Source: Proteiniphilum sp. X52
GTDB lineage: Bacteria > Bacteroidota > Bacteroidia > Bacteroidales > Dysgonomonadaceae
Direction: 5' to 3'
DNA: 64,000 nucleotides
NCBI RefSeq assembly: GCF_003712195.1
Contig: NZ_RDSD01000009.1
Span: 62,001 to 126,000 of the forward strand
Numbering within the stretch: the first letter of the stretch is position 1; each line of letters starts with the position of its first letter. This document shows positions 25,550-34,893 of this stretch, piece by piece. A program made the position numbers and the translations under genes. Below the pieces are notes generated by a model. It searched no databases. It saw only the letters and a list, made by a program, of their open reading frames with translations, and was not told the DNA's origin.

Positions 25550-25876
25550 TCAGACGAGTTTAACAAAATTGTTTTCAAGTTTTACGTTGAAGTTTATCTC
25601 TGCTTTTAGTGCTTTAAAAACTTTAATTATCGTGTCAATCGTTGCACTATTGGCACTATTTTCAAGTTTTGAGATTTGAGCTTTCCGAACACCTACAAGT
25701 TGTCCGAGTTCTTCTTGTGTCAAATTACGTTCTTGCCTTGCAGCTTTGATCATTTTGCCCAAAATATCCATATGAAGTTCGTATTCGTAATCATCACGTT
25801 CTTTTGTGCCAACTTTGCCGATATATTTATCCTTCATCTCGGCAAGCGTATATGTCTTTAATTGCTTTGTTGCCAT
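25550..25876 (-). CDS. XRE-family antitoxin (HigA type)
   Basis: A 108-residue protein with an N-terminal helical region and a helix-turn-helix at about residues 38-95 (LTQEELGQLVGVRKAQISKL). This is the arrangement of HigA antitoxins whose toxin gene lies just upstream. Here that partner (25881-26130) is damaged. The antitoxin starts 4 bases after the toxin remnant stop and is intact. It may persist as a repressor, or protect against a related toxin elsewhere in the genome. The region is richer in A and T than its neighbours. Confidence 0.8.
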   Translation of the reverse strand: MATKQLKTYTLAEMKDKYIGKVGTKERDDYEYELHMDILGKMIKAARQERNLTQEELGQLVGVRKAQISKLENSANSATIDTIIKVFKALKAEINFNVKLENNFVKLV

Positions 25877-25880
25877 ATGA

Positions 25881-26130
25881 TTATTTTTTTAGTTTATTCT
25901 TAAAGTACTCATCTCTCAGGCTTATTGCCCGGTCTATTTCGTTTACGTGAAGTCCCGCGTATCTTGTCCGAAACTCCCAAATGCCGCTTTGTAGCTTCTT
26001 GAAAAGTTTTGGATCGTTGGTTTGTTCCGCAAGATCAATATTGTAGAATATCTTTCTAACTATTATAGAATCAAGTCCTGCAATAAACTTGTCCGCTTCT
26101 TCCAAAAATTTAGTTTCAAAAATATTTCAT
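25881..26130 (-). pseudogene. Broken HigB/Gp49-type toxin gene
   Basis: The remnant reads ETKFLEEADKF at the front and IWEFRTRYAG followed at once by LHVNEIDRAISLRDEYF. Normal members of this family have about 30-35 residues between those blocks, including the YRLF strand and the HGF.KKT core, so an in-frame internal deletion removed the toxic centre. In addition, the natural ATG (26128-26130) is one base out of frame through an extra A in the AAA run after it; only a TTG at 26105 is in frame. Both lesions point to loss of function. Confidence 0.72.
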
Positions 26131-26509
26131 TACAATAGACCTTGTTTAACAGCATAAAGATAATCAATGTTTCTATATTTGGAAACTTGTATTTGATGTT
26201 TTTTATCCGTGCGTACCTGATCTTTTTCCGAAAAAAGGTACGTACACTGTTTAAGTTTTTCATAGCCCCAGCCTTTTCCGTACTTTTCTGTAAGTAGGGA
26301 GGATCGTGTTTGCGAATGTCACCTATCAGTCGTTTACCTCTGTTTGCAATAAAAGCTTGAGCGTATTTCTGTCCTGATTCCAGATATTCTTTAGCTTGAT
26401 AAAGATCCCAGGCTTCTTTTATCAATTCAGCATACTTTTCATTATCCTGCCCAAACGTAAAATTGAATACAAACAGGCTGAGGATTGGCAGTATTATTAA
26501 TTTTTTCAT
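26063..26509 (-). pseudogene. Truncated secreted protein remnant
   Basis: Residues 1-60 are a signal peptide (MKKLIILPILSLFVFNF) and the start of a helical, TPR-like region (YAELIKEAWDLYQAKEYLES). After about residue 60 the sequence no longer looks like a repeat protein. The last 15 codons overlap the toxin remnant in another frame. An imperfect hairpin with GTACC/GGTAC arms lies at about 26210-26250. I read this as the front of a larger exported TPR protein cut off by a deletion or rearrangement. An intact short protein is less likely. Confidence 0.5.
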
Positions 26510-26626
26510 TGTGGGTTTGTGGGTCTCTTTTTTCGGTGTCGTTGAAATCTATTGTCTTAATTTTTTGACTTGCATCAACCAAATCTTCCAATAAAAAGAA
26601 ATGAATATAGCCGGTAAAATTGTCAA

Positions 26627-26908
26627 TCAAATCGAAACATTGAATGTAACTGTTGTACTTCTATAAATACGCAATTTTAGGTGTCGGGCGAATCCTTCCC
26701 GCCCAATTCTCATTAAGGTGGATAGTCTTATATCAGATGCATTGTTCTCAATCCTTGAAATATAAGTTTTGGGAGTTCCATATTTCTCAGCCAGTTGTTC
26801 CTGGGTTAATCCACTCTCTTTTCTGAATTCTTTAATCATAATACCAAGTTTAAATACCTCAAATCCCTCTTCGAATTTTTTGAGGTAAGGTCTGAGTTCA
26901 TTTTTCAT
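26627..26908 (-). CDS. Orphan XRE-family regulator or antitoxin
   Basis: About 93 residues from the ATG giving MKNELRPYLKKFEEGFE; a TTG nine codons earlier is an alternative start. The helix-turn-helix is at residues 30-85 (SGLTQEQLAEKYGTPKTYIS, then IENNASDIRLSTLMRI). This is typical of HigA-type antitoxins of Bacteroidetes. No toxin gene is adjacent on either side, and the last residues (TTVTFNVSI) look unlike the usual ending, so the 3' end may be altered. It sits in the same AT-rich decayed patch as the HigA/HigB remnant. Confidence 0.65.
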   Translation of the reverse strand: MKNELRPYLKKFEEGFEVFKLGIMIKEFRKESGLTQEQLAEKYGTPKTYISRIENNASDIRLSTLMRIGREGFARHLKLRIYRSTTVTFNVSI

Positions 26909-27032
26909 TTCTTCTGTAAACTGCTGTTTTTGCAATTATTGTTAATGGGCTCGTATATGTATGGCTTATGGCGGTCTTCTATGTGCTAATATTCAGTGTT
27001 TTATGATTGAAGACTACTGGTGGCATTTTGTC

Positions 27033-28367
27033 CTATTTCCTACTGACAATACTTTTGAGCAATTCAATTGCCTTAGCTGTAGCAAGGGTATTATCAACAT
27101 CAGATTGTGCAATGGATAAATAACTTGAGACCGTTTCTTTTACTTCAATATCAGGTAAGATGCCTACCCCTACAAATTTGGTACCGTCCGGATAAGTGTC
27201 TTTTTTAGTGCAAATTTGTATCCGTCCTTCTCCTGGAAGAGTGAATACAATTGGATTCCCGGTACTGCCTCCACTGGGGGTTCCAATGATGCTCCCGCGC
27301 TTCATATTTCGGAATCCCACGCAAAAGTCTTCTGCAGCTGAAAATGTCCCTTCATTAATTAACAACACTATCGGCTTACTAAAGATTGTTTTGTTCATTA
27401 CTGGATTATAATCAGCAGACTTTTGTGAATACCACTCTTTTGCATAGTTCCACGAAGCATGAGCCGGAATAAAGAGTGGACTACTCCAATCCGACATTTT
27501 GAAAGTTTCGGATGTTAAGTGAGATAAAACATATCTGGAGTAGTTGGAATTGCCTCCTCCATTGTTTCTTATGTCAATAATTAAAGCATCCAAATGGACT
27601 AATTTTTCATAGATTGAATCAAATTGTTCAATATAATTGTCTCCCCAAAAGGAATTGATTTTTAAGAGGCCAATATTGTCATCCATTTCTTTAAAATCGA
27701 ATAAGGGCTTTGATGATAAATTTTTCTCAGACATAGAATGACTGATGGAATGGCTAAAAGTTTTCCCATCTTTATCTTTGAAAGTTAGTCGAATCTCTTC
27801 TGATTTTTTACCTCTCGTGGCTTCTCGTCCATAGGCACGTAAATTCATCCATTGTTCCGTGGAAGAATGAATATAAGGTTTGATTTTTGTGGAAACATAT
27901 TTATGTACGTCCATTTCGTTAATTTGGATAATTTCCAGTCCTTCCTTAATTCCTTTTTGCTCCAATGTGTCATTGAGTACTGCGGTAACAACCATTTTTC
28001 CTTCAATTAGTTTTGTTAAAAGTGGAATAGTTGCCCAATTATTCCATAAATCCCGCCGTTCCCAGGAAACACTGGTATGACCGTCTTTCAGCGTTGCAAT
28101 GAATCGTTGTAATTCCCTGAAATATTCAAAATCATTTTTTGTTGCAAGCACAACAGGAATAGTTGCCTGATACAAGCTATCCCAATCAAAAGACAGCTTA
28201 TCAAAATAAACAAAGTTGTATTTTACTTCCGACCAACATTTCGACAGTCCGGTAATTTTTTCTATATCTGAAAGAGATTTTTCAGAATTTTCCTGACTGT
28301 AGATGCAGTAAACTATCATACTGAGAACTAAAAAACAAGTCATTTTTTTCATCATGCTTGTAGACAT
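27033..28367 (-). CDS. Secreted S41-family peptidase
   Basis: A 444-residue exported protease with an N-terminal signal peptide ending near IYSQ. The C-terminal tail-specific protease domain has IIDIRNNGGGNSNYSRYVL near residue 260. The probable catalytic Ser is in NEGTFSAAEDF near residue 335, followed by GTPSGGSTGNP. A small PDZ-like middle region is likely (KEGLEIIQINEMDVH). The base composition is AT-rich compared with the flanking core genes, and the gene lies next to decayed toxin-antitoxin genes, so it may be an acquired accessory gene. The substrate is unknown. Confidence 0.85.
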   Translation of the reverse strand: MSTSMMKKMTCFLVLSMIVYCIYSQENSEKSLSDIEKITGLSKCWSEVKYNFVYFDKLSFDWDSLYQATIPVVLATKNDFEYFRELQRFIATLKDGHTSVSWERRDLWNNWATIPLLTKLIEGKMVVTAVLNDTLEQKGIKEGLEIIQINEMDVHKYVSTKIKPYIHSSTEQWMNLRAYGREATRGKKSEEIRLTFKDKDGKTFSHSISHSMSEKNLSSKPLFDFKEMDDNIGLLKINSFWGDNYIEQFDSIYEKLVHLDALIIDIRNNGGGNSNYSRYVLSHLTSETFKMSDWSSPLFIPAHASWNYAKEWYSQKSADYNPVMNKTIFSKPIVLLINEGTFSAAEDFCVGFRNMKRGSIIGTPSGGSTGNPIVFTLPGEGRIQICTKKDTYPDGTKFVGVGILPDIEVKETVSSYLSIAQSDVDNTLATAKAIELLKSIVSRK

Positions 28368-28411
28368 TTAAATAAAATTTATCAAAAGAGCGATTAAAAG
28401 AATTAAGTGAT

Positions 28412-28440
28412 ACTATCCCGCCACAGAGAGGCGGGATAGT
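28412..28440 (-). terminator. Hairpin terminator after pruA
   Basis: ACTATCCCGCC pairs perfectly with GGCGGGATAGT around a seven-base loop, 10 bases beyond the pruA stop. The following T-run is weak. Confidence 0.65.
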
Positions 28441-28449
28441 CTTGGGTAA

Positions 28450-30081
28450 TTACTCTTCCAGGAAATTCGGATACATGTAGTCGGTTACAGGAACGAATGT
28501 TTCCTTGATGCATTGTGGGGAAACCCAGCGGAGCAGGTTGAATACCGAGCCGGCCTTGTCGTTGGTGCCCGAGCCGCGACCGCCGCCGAACGGCTGTTGG
28601 TCTACCACAGCGCCGGTGGGCTTGTCGTTGATATAGAAATTTCCGGCGGTGTGTGTCAACCGGGCGGTCATCTTTTCGATATTGGCCCTGTCGGCAGAGA
28701 AGATAGCGCCCGTAAGCGCATAGTCGGTGGAGGTGTCGACGATCTCCAACGTTTTGTCGAGATCCGCCGGATCGTACAGGTATACGGTGAGGATCGGGCC
28801 GAAAAGCTCTTCTTTCATTGTGATGTAATCAGGTTTTTTGGCCAGGATAACGGTGGGATGGATGAAATAACCTTCCGACTTATCATAAGTGCCTCCAAAA
28901 ACGATTTCCGCATCGGGTGACGCTTTGGCGTTGTCGATTGCCTTTGCCAGTTTATCAAACGAATCTTCGTCGATCACTGCATTCACGAAATTGGAGAAGT
29001 CTTCCACCACACCGGTTTTTATTTTAGCGAGATCATCACCCAGGAATGTCTTTACCTCTTCCCATAGAGTGGTGGGAATATAAGCGCGGGAAGCGGCCGA
29101 ACATTTCTGTCCCTGGTATTCGAACGCGCCCCGGGTGAGTGCTGTAGCCACCTGTTTTGCATCGGCTGTCGCGTCGGCAAAGACATAGTCTTTCCCGCCC
29201 GTTTCTCCCACGATACGGGGATAGGATTTATATTTCGACATATTACCGGCAATAGTGCGCCACATGCTGTTGAATACTCCAGTGGAACCGGTGAAGTGCA
29301 GGCCGGCAAAATCGCGGTGGTTGAAGATCACATCGGCGGCGTCTCTTCCATCGGCATAGACGAGGTTGATCACTCCATCAGGTAGTCCGGCTTCCTGTAA
29401 CACTTTCATAATAAGGTGAGCCGAGTAAATAGCCGTTTTTGAGGGTTTCCACACCACGGTATTTCCCATCAACGCGGGGGCGCCCGGCAGGTTTCCCGCA
29501 ATGGATGTGAAATTAAACGGGGTAAGCGCGAAGATGAATCCTTCAAGCGGGCGCCACACCATCCGGTTCCAGATGCCGGGAGAAGAGTTGGGCTGCATCC
29601 GGTAAATCTCATCCATATTCTTCACGTTATAGCGGTAGAAATCGATTAATTCGCATACGGCATCTATTTCAGATTGATAGGCATTCTTCGATTGGCCGAT
29701 CATGGTGACGGCATTGAACTCATAACGATAAGGGCCGGCAATCAATGCGGCTGCTTTCAGGAAGATGGCAGCCCTGCTTTCCCAGTTCATTGTTTCCCAC
29801 GCGGGTTTAGCTTTTAGTGCGGCATCGATGGCCGCCTGCACATGTGTTTTGTCGCCCTGGTGGTAATATCCCAGAAGATGGTGGTGGTCGTGTGGAGGAC
29901 GGATCTCCTTCAGGTTGCCGGTACGCGTTTCTTTTCCTCCGATAATCATCGGCAGGTCAAGCCCTCCCTGGTTAAGCTCGGCAAGTTTATGTTTTAACGC
30001 TGCCCTTTCGGGCGTCCCCGGAGCGTAGCTCCTGACAGGTTCATTCTTTACTTGGGGTAATTGAAAGACTCCTTTAGACAT
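28450..30081 (-). CDS. pruA: L-glutamate gamma-semialdehyde (pyrroline-5-carboxylate) dehydrogenase
   Basis: A 543-residue NAD-dependent aldehyde dehydrogenase, second step of proline breakdown to glutamate. Signatures are FALTPFNFTSIAGNLPGAPA, FTGSTGVFNSMWR, the catalytic Glu in IVGETGGKDYVFA, and the catalytic Cys in YQGQKCSAASRAY. Length matches the stand-alone PruA type, which is not fused to proline dehydrogenase. It is divergent from the proline dehydrogenase gene across a short region that now holds an IS3 OrfA. An exact TAAATTTG box lies on the minus strand at 30122-30129. Confidence 0.95.
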   Translation of the reverse strand: MSKGVFQLPQVKNEPVRSYAPGTPERAALKHKLAELNQGGLDLPMIIGGKETRTGNLKEIRPPHDHHHLLGYYHQGDKTHVQAAIDAALKAKPAWETMNWESRAAIFLKAAALIAGPYRYEFNAVTMIGQSKNAYQSEIDAVCELIDFYRYNVKNMDEIYRMQPNSSPGIWNRMVWRPLEGFIFALTPFNFTSIAGNLPGAPALMGNTVVWKPSKTAIYSAHLIMKVLQEAGLPDGVINLVYADGRDAADVIFNHRDFAGLHFTGSTGVFNSMWRTIAGNMSKYKSYPRIVGETGGKDYVFADATADAKQVATALTRGAFEYQGQKCSAASRAYIPTTLWEEVKTFLGDDLAKIKTGVVEDFSNFVNAVIDEDSFDKLAKAIDNAKASPDAEIVFGGTYDKSEGYFIHPTVILAKKPDYITMKEELFGPILTVYLYDPADLDKTLEIVDTSTDYALTGAIFSADRANIEKMTARLTHTAGNFYINDKPTGAVVDQQPFGGGRGSGTNDKAGSVFNLLRWVSPQCIKETFVPVTDYMYPNFLEE

Positions 30082-30211
30082 AAGTTAATCTGTTTAATGG
30101 GTTTTTACTAATTGAATGTGACAAATTTACCAAAAATCGCTGTAATATTTGCAGGAAATCGGAAGATTAACGCAAAACGGCTTGACATAAAGGCAATTCA
30201 AGGGAGTTGAG

Positions 30212-30490
30212 ATGAAGAAAAGAAAAAGTCACAGTACGGGCTTTAAAACGAAAGTTGCTTTAGAAGTTTCACAGGAAAGGGATACAGTCCGGGAGACCGG
30301 TCGCAAGTATGGTTTGCACCCGCGCCGGATCTCCACGTGGAAGAGTCAATTCTTATGCAATGCGGATGTTGTTTTTGAACGTGGCGCATCCAAGAGAGGG
30401 AATGACAAGGAAAAAGACGCACTGTTCAAGAAAGTCGGGCAACTTCATCTGGAGGTTGACTTCTTAAAAAAGGAATGGGAAAATAGATAA
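30212..30490 (+). CDS. Orphan IS3-type transposase OrfA
   Basis: A 92-residue protein with the HTH_Tnp_1 helix-turn-helix (ETGRKYGLHPRRISTWKSQF) and a leucine-zipper-like tail (ALFKKVGQLHLEVDFLKKEW), as in OrfA of IS3-group elements. The OrfB integrase-domain gene that should follow is absent: the next gene begins 90 bases later and is proline dehydrogenase. No clear terminal inverted repeats were found by eye. It is therefore a relic or a domesticated DNA-binding protein lying between the divergent proline genes. Confidence 0.85.
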   Translation: MKKRKSHSTGFKTKVALEVSQERDTVRETGRKYGLHPRRISTWKSQFLCNADVVFERGASKRGNDKEKDALFKKVGQLHLEVDFLKKEWENR

Positions 30491-30526
30491 AAAACAGCGG
30501 AAGGCAAAAGAATAAAATCTTTTTGT

Positions 30527-30534
30527 TATTTTTG
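30527..30534 (+). promoter_or_regulatory. Candidate -7 box of the proline dehydrogenase gene
   Basis: TATTTTTG matches TAnnTTTG and lies 47 bases before the start codon, just after the IS3 OrfA stop. No well-spaced TTG was seen. Confidence 0.4.
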
Positions 30535-30580
30535 TGAACCTTTATGATACTCTTAGGTAACACTTTTACAGAAAATACAC

Positions 30581-31765
30581 ATGCAATCGAAGGAAACACC
30601 ACCGGTCAATTTTGAGAATACGGAAATCGCCTTTCGCGATCTATCCAATGCAAGTTTAAAACAAGCGTGTCAGCTCTTCAGGGTGATGAATAGACGCACG
30701 CTGGTAAATATGGGCAAACATCTGGTTAATTTTGCGTTTACCATCCATTTTCCTGTGGAAGGTATCATCCGCAATACTATTTACCGGCATTTTGTGGGAG
30801 GAGTCTCTATTGAAGATTGTGGCAAGACGATTGCCCGTCTTGCCCGTAGCAACGTGGATTCTATTCTCGATTATGCGCGGGAGGGAGAGGAATCGGATGA
30901 TGCCTTCGATGCCACATGCCAGGAAGTAATACGCACCGTTGAGTTTGCCAGCAACCATGGGAATGTGCCATTCAGCGTGTTCAAGATCACGGGGGTGGCA
31001 CGCTTCGATTTGCTTGCCAAAGTGAGTGAGCAACAGCCACTGGCCGACGAGGAAAAAGATGAATTCCGGCGTGTGGAGGAGCGTGTGGATGCTATCTTCA
31101 GACGGGGATTTGAACTGGATGTGCCGGTGCTGGTCGATGCCGAAGAGACGTGGATACAGCCGGTACTGGATGAGATGGTGATGAATCTCATGTCGCGCTA
31201 TAACAAGGAAAAGGCTATTGTGCAAAACACCTACCAGATGTATCGTCACGATAGTATAGAGCGGATCAAACAGCATCACCGTATGGCGCTGGAGGGAGGA
31301 TTTAAATTCGGGCTGAAGATCGTGCGGGGCGCCTATATGGAGAAAGAGCGTAACCGCGCTGCTGAACGAGGGTATCCATCGCCTATCCAACCCGACAAAC
31401 CCGCCACGGATCGCGATTTTAATGATATTATCCGTTATTTCATGGAGCATCTGGATACCATTGACTTTATGGTTGCCACGCACAATGAAGAAAGTTCGTT
31501 ATTGCTGGCCCGTTTGATCGATGAGTACAATCTGCCGAGAAACCATCGGGGAATCTATTTTTCGCAACTGTATGGCATGAGCGACCATATCACCCATAAT
31601 CTTGCCGAGAAAGGATACAATGTCGCAAAATATGTTCCTTACGGGGCGGTAAAGACCATGATGCCTTATCTGTTCCGTCGCGCCGAAGAGAATTCATCTG
31701 TCAAGGGACAGGCGAGCCGTGAGCTGAAGATGATCCGGACAGAAATAAAACGGAGACGTAATTGA
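30581..31765 (+). CDS. Proline dehydrogenase
   Basis: A 394-residue FAD enzyme that oxidises proline to pyrroline-5-carboxylate. Barrel motifs include FKITGVARFDLLAKVS, VDAEETWIQP, FGLKIVRGAYMEKE and ATHNEES. The C-terminal flavin/proline region reads FSQLYGMSDHITHNL and KYVPYGAVKTMMPYL, then RRAEENSS. It is the stand-alone enzyme, not the bifunctional PutA. With the divergent pruA it makes a complete proline-to-glutamate route, fitting an amino-acid fermenting lifestyle. Confidence 0.93.
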   Translation: MQSKETPPVNFENTEIAFRDLSNASLKQACQLFRVMNRRTLVNMGKHLVNFAFTIHFPVEGIIRNTIYRHFVGGVSIEDCGKTIARLARSNVDSILDYAREGEESDDAFDATCQEVIRTVEFASNHGNVPFSVFKITGVARFDLLAKVSEQQPLADEEKDEFRRVEERVDAIFRRGFELDVPVLVDAEETWIQPVLDEMVMNLMSRYNKEKAIVQNTYQMYRHDSIERIKQHHRMALEGGFKFGLKIVRGAYMEKERNRAAERGYPSPIQPDKPATDRDFNDIIRYFMEHLDTIDFMVATHNEESSLLLARLIDEYNLPRNHRGIYFSQLYGMSDHITHNLAEKGYNVAKYVPYGAVKTMMPYLFRRAEENSSVKGQASRELKMIRTEIKRRRN

Positions 31766-31789
31766 TGAGTGGATCAGTGGATTTACGCG

Positions 31790-32839
31790 TCATTTAACCT
31801 CCCATATATTGGACGAGTTCAGCAGGAATTCCGTGAATGACCTTTTCGGGGTCATCATTTGTACTTCTTCGATCTGTTTTTCGTATTCTTTTTCGTATGT
31901 AAGTTCTTTCACGCTGCGGATCACTCCCAGTGCCACGGGGAGTCCATCGGCAATATCCATCAATGCCAGTTTCATATGTAAAGTGTTATCCCTGGTGGTG
32001 GCATCGTGTACCAGTACGTCGTCGATGGTGTAGCCGTGCTCCCCAATGGTGACCGCTTTGAGGTTCCAGCCATCGAGTACAATCCCCCTGTTCTCCTCTT
32101 TTCCGAAGATCATTTTCTCTCCATGTCTCAGTATCACGGTGTTATCTGCTTTCCAGTTACGGTCACTGGTTTTATTATGGATACCATCATTGAAGATCAC
32201 GCAGTTTTGTAACACTTCCACCACCGAAGTCCCTTTATGTTTGGCGGCTTCGGACATTACTTCCGTCTGGTTCTTGATGTCCACGTCGATAGCCCGGGCG
32301 AAGAAAGTACCCCGTGCCCCGAAAGTCAGTTCTGCCGGGCGGAAAGGCTCTTCTACCGTCCCGAAGGGGGAAGATTTGGAAACGAACCCTCTGTCGGAGG
32401 TGGGAGAGTATTGCCCTTTTGTCAGACCGTATATCTTGTTATTGAAAAGTAAAATATTTATATCTACATTCCGTCGGATCGCATGGATGAAGTGATTCCC
32501 GCCGATGGCCAACGAGTCGCCGTCGCCGGTGGCTACCCATACGCTCAGTTCGGGATTGGCTACCTTCACTCCTGTGGCGATGGCTGCCGCTCGGCCGTGG
32601 ATGCTGTGGAAACCATAGGTGTTCATGTAATAGGGCAGGCGTGATGAACATCCGATTCCTGAGATGACTGCTATCATGTGAGGATCGATATTCAACTCGG
32701 CCATTGCTTTTTGAAGGCTGGTTAGAATGGCATAATCGCCACAACCCGGACACCAGCGAATGGCATTTTCGCTTTTATAGTCTTTCGGCTGATGTTTTTG
32801 ATATCTTAGTTCTTTTGCTGCTATTTCTGTTACTTCCAT
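31790..32839 (-). CDS. korB: 2-oxoacid:ferredoxin oxidoreductase, beta subunit (2-oxoglutarate type)
   Basis: A 349-residue thiamine-diphosphate subunit. It shows CPGCGDYAILTSLQKA near residue 31, the GIGCSSR block, and the cofactor motif GDGDSLAIGGNHFIHAIRRN. It transfers electrons from oxidative decarboxylation of a 2-oxoacid to ferredoxin. It begins one base after the alpha-subunit stop. No separate delta (ferredoxin-like) subunit is present, as in the two-subunit KorAB type. The choice of 2-oxoglutarate over pyruvate rests on family resemblance. Confidence 0.92.
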   Translation of the reverse strand: MEVTEIAAKELRYQKHQPKDYKSENAIRWCPGCGDYAILTSLQKAMAELNIDPHMIAVISGIGCSSRLPYYMNTYGFHSIHGRAAAIATGVKVANPELSVWVATGDGDSLAIGGNHFIHAIRRNVDINILLFNNKIYGLTKGQYSPTSDRGFVSKSSPFGTVEEPFRPAELTFGARGTFFARAIDVDIKNQTEVMSEAAKHKGTSVVEVLQNCVIFNDGIHNKTSDRNWKADNTVILRHGEKMIFGKEENRGIVLDGWNLKAVTIGEHGYTIDDVLVHDATTRDNTLHMKLALMDIADGLPVALGVIRSVKELTYEKEYEKQIEEVQMMTPKRSFTEFLLNSSNIWEVK

Positions 32840-32840
32840 A

Positions 32841-34706
32841 TTACTTTTCCTCCATGATTTTCGTAAACTCTTCGATCAATGTGCTTACCTTGAAGGGTTG
32901 TCCTTCCACTCTGTTGTACTTATGAATATTATCCAGATCCTGGAACCTGCCGTTCAGATAGGCGGCAAACTGTCCGTCGTTCTGTTCCGCCACGATCACT
33001 TTTTTATATTTTTTCAGCAGTTCATGGGTGTTCCGGGGAAGGGGATTGATATGCCTGAAATGGGTATAAGCCACTTTCTTTCCGTTTGCCATGAGACGTA
33101 ATGAAGCTTCCAGCAGGTGGCCGTATGTGCCGCCCCATCCCACGATCAGCGTGTCGGCATCTGTATCGCCGGTTACCTGCTGTTCAGGGATAAAATCGGC
33201 TATTTTTTCGATCTTCGCCTTGCGGGTATTTACCATCAACTGGTGGTTGTCGGGATTCGACGAGATCACACCGGTGAGATGGTCTTTTTCCAATCCGCCA
33301 ATGCGGTGCATGTATTCCGGAGTACCCGGTACACCCCAATACCTGACGGATGTCTCTTCGTCACGGAAATAAGGCCTCCATTCTTTCGCGTTTCCCTTGT
33401 ATTTCTTCTGCACATAGGGAGGTTTAATATCGGGATAGTCATTCATCTCGGGAATTCTCCATGCCGATGAACCGTTGGCGATATAACCGTCGGTAAGAAG
33501 GATAACGGGCGTCATATGCTCCAATGCTATCTTTGAAGCCTCAAAAGCGCTTTCAAAGCAGTCGGTAGGCGACGCTGCCGCCATCACTACCAGCGGGCTC
33601 TCGCCGTTACGTCCGTAAAGTGCCTGGTTGAGGTCGCTCTGTTCACTTTTGGTGGGCATTCCTGTCGAAGGGCCACTACGTTGCACATCAATCACCACCA
33701 GAGGGAGTTCGGTCATTACGGCCAGGCCCAATGCCTCGCTTTTGAGCGACAATCCCGGGCCGGATGTGGAAGTGGCTGCCAGGCAACCCGCGAAGCTTGC
33801 ACCGATGGATGAGGTGATGCCGGCAATTTCGTCTTCCATTTGCAGCGCCTTCACCCCGAAATCCTTCCGTTTGGAAAGTTCCTGCAGGATGTCGGTGGCA
33901 GGGGTAATAGGATAGGAGCCGAGGAAGAGATCCACGCCCGCCTTTTCGGAAGCGGCTATCAACCCGTATGCCGTGGCAGTGTTTCCGTTAATATCGGTAT
34001 AGAAACCTTTGGTCGACTCAATGGGTTCAATACGATAAGTGGAAGCGGTCATGTCGGTGTTATTTCCGTAGTTGTAGCCGTCGGTGAGCGCTTTTATATT
34101 GGCCTTTACCAATAATGGTTTTTTTGAAAACTTCTGTTCGAGCAGCTTATCGGCTATTTCCAACGGGCGGTTGAAAAGCCAGCACACAATACCCAGGGCA
34201 AACATATTCTTGCTGCGGAGTATCTCTTTATTTTCCAGTCCTGAGTCTTCCAGCGAGGCTTTTGTCAGGGTGGTGATATTCACCCCGATCGGTTGCACGT
34301 AATCCAGATTGAGTTCTGCAAAGGGATCTAATGTTTGGAAAAGTGCTTTGTCGAGGTCTCTTTTTTGAAATGAATCGGTATCAAACAGCACAATAGAGCC
34401 CCTTTTCAAAAATGAAGCGTTCACTTTGAGTGCGGCAGGATTCATGGCGACCAGCACATCGGTCTTGTCGCCTGAATTATAAACATCTTTGGCGCCAATC
34501 CGCACCTGAAATCCCGAAACGCCTTGCAATGAACCTTGCGGGGCGCGAATTTCAGCGGGAAAATCGGGGAATGTGGCGATTTCATTCCCGAAAATAGCCG
34601 ATAACGTGGAGAACAATGTCCCTGAAAGTTGCATACCATCACCGGAATCCCCTGAAAAACGAATGGTTACTTGTTTAATGTCGGTCACGACCGGATTCGT
34701 TGGCAT
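32841..34706 (-). CDS. korA: 2-oxoacid:ferredoxin oxidoreductase, fused gamma-alpha subunit
   Basis: A 621-residue subunit. Residues 1-190 are the gamma domain (IRFSGDSGDGMQLSGTL, then AEIRAPQGSLQGVSGFQV). Residues 225 onward are the alpha pyrimidine-binding domain (FLGSYPITPATDILQEL, EDEIAGITSSIGASFAG, then TSTSGPGLSLKSEALGLA), followed by transketolase C-like regions. It pairs with korB one base downstream. A promoter candidate lies at 34894-34924. Confidence 0.93.
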   Translation of the reverse strand: MPTNPVVTDIKQVTIRFSGDSGDGMQLSGTLFSTLSAIFGNEIATFPDFPAEIRAPQGSLQGVSGFQVRIGAKDVYNSGDKTDVLVAMNPAALKVNASFLKRGSIVLFDTDSFQKRDLDKALFQTLDPFAELNLDYVQPIGVNITTLTKASLEDSGLENKEILRSKNMFALGIVCWLFNRPLEIADKLLEQKFSKKPLLVKANIKALTDGYNYGNNTDMTASTYRIEPIESTKGFYTDINGNTATAYGLIAASEKAGVDLFLGSYPITPATDILQELSKRKDFGVKALQMEDEIAGITSSIGASFAGCLAATSTSGPGLSLKSEALGLAVMTELPLVVIDVQRSGPSTGMPTKSEQSDLNQALYGRNGESPLVVMAAASPTDCFESAFEASKIALEHMTPVILLTDGYIANGSSAWRIPEMNDYPDIKPPYVQKKYKGNAKEWRPYFRDEETSVRYWGVPGTPEYMHRIGGLEKDHLTGVISSNPDNHQLMVNTRKAKIEKIADFIPEQQVTGDTDADTLIVGWGGTYGHLLEASLRLMANGKKVAYTHFRHINPLPRNTHELLKKYKKVIVAEQNDGQFAAYLNGRFQDLDNIHKYNRVEGQPFKVSTLIEEFTKIMEEK

Positions 34707-34893
34707 AATTTTATGTGGTTGTTGAATAAATTATTTATAATGCAATATTACCCCTCCGCAAAGCAAAATCATATTTGGGGAGGCGCTTGCCAGATTATCG
34801 CTTTCTTGTGCCAAGAACCCATCTGCTCGGTCTTATTCAACGGAGTTAGATCATGGGTGCCTATTTTGCAGATAATCTTATTAAAATTGTTTG

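Noticed and set aside
26442-26630. 62-codon frame behind the orphan XRE gene, considered as its toxin
   Set aside because: It has a TTG start only, does not resemble any toxin motif, and overlaps the front of the signal-peptide gene.
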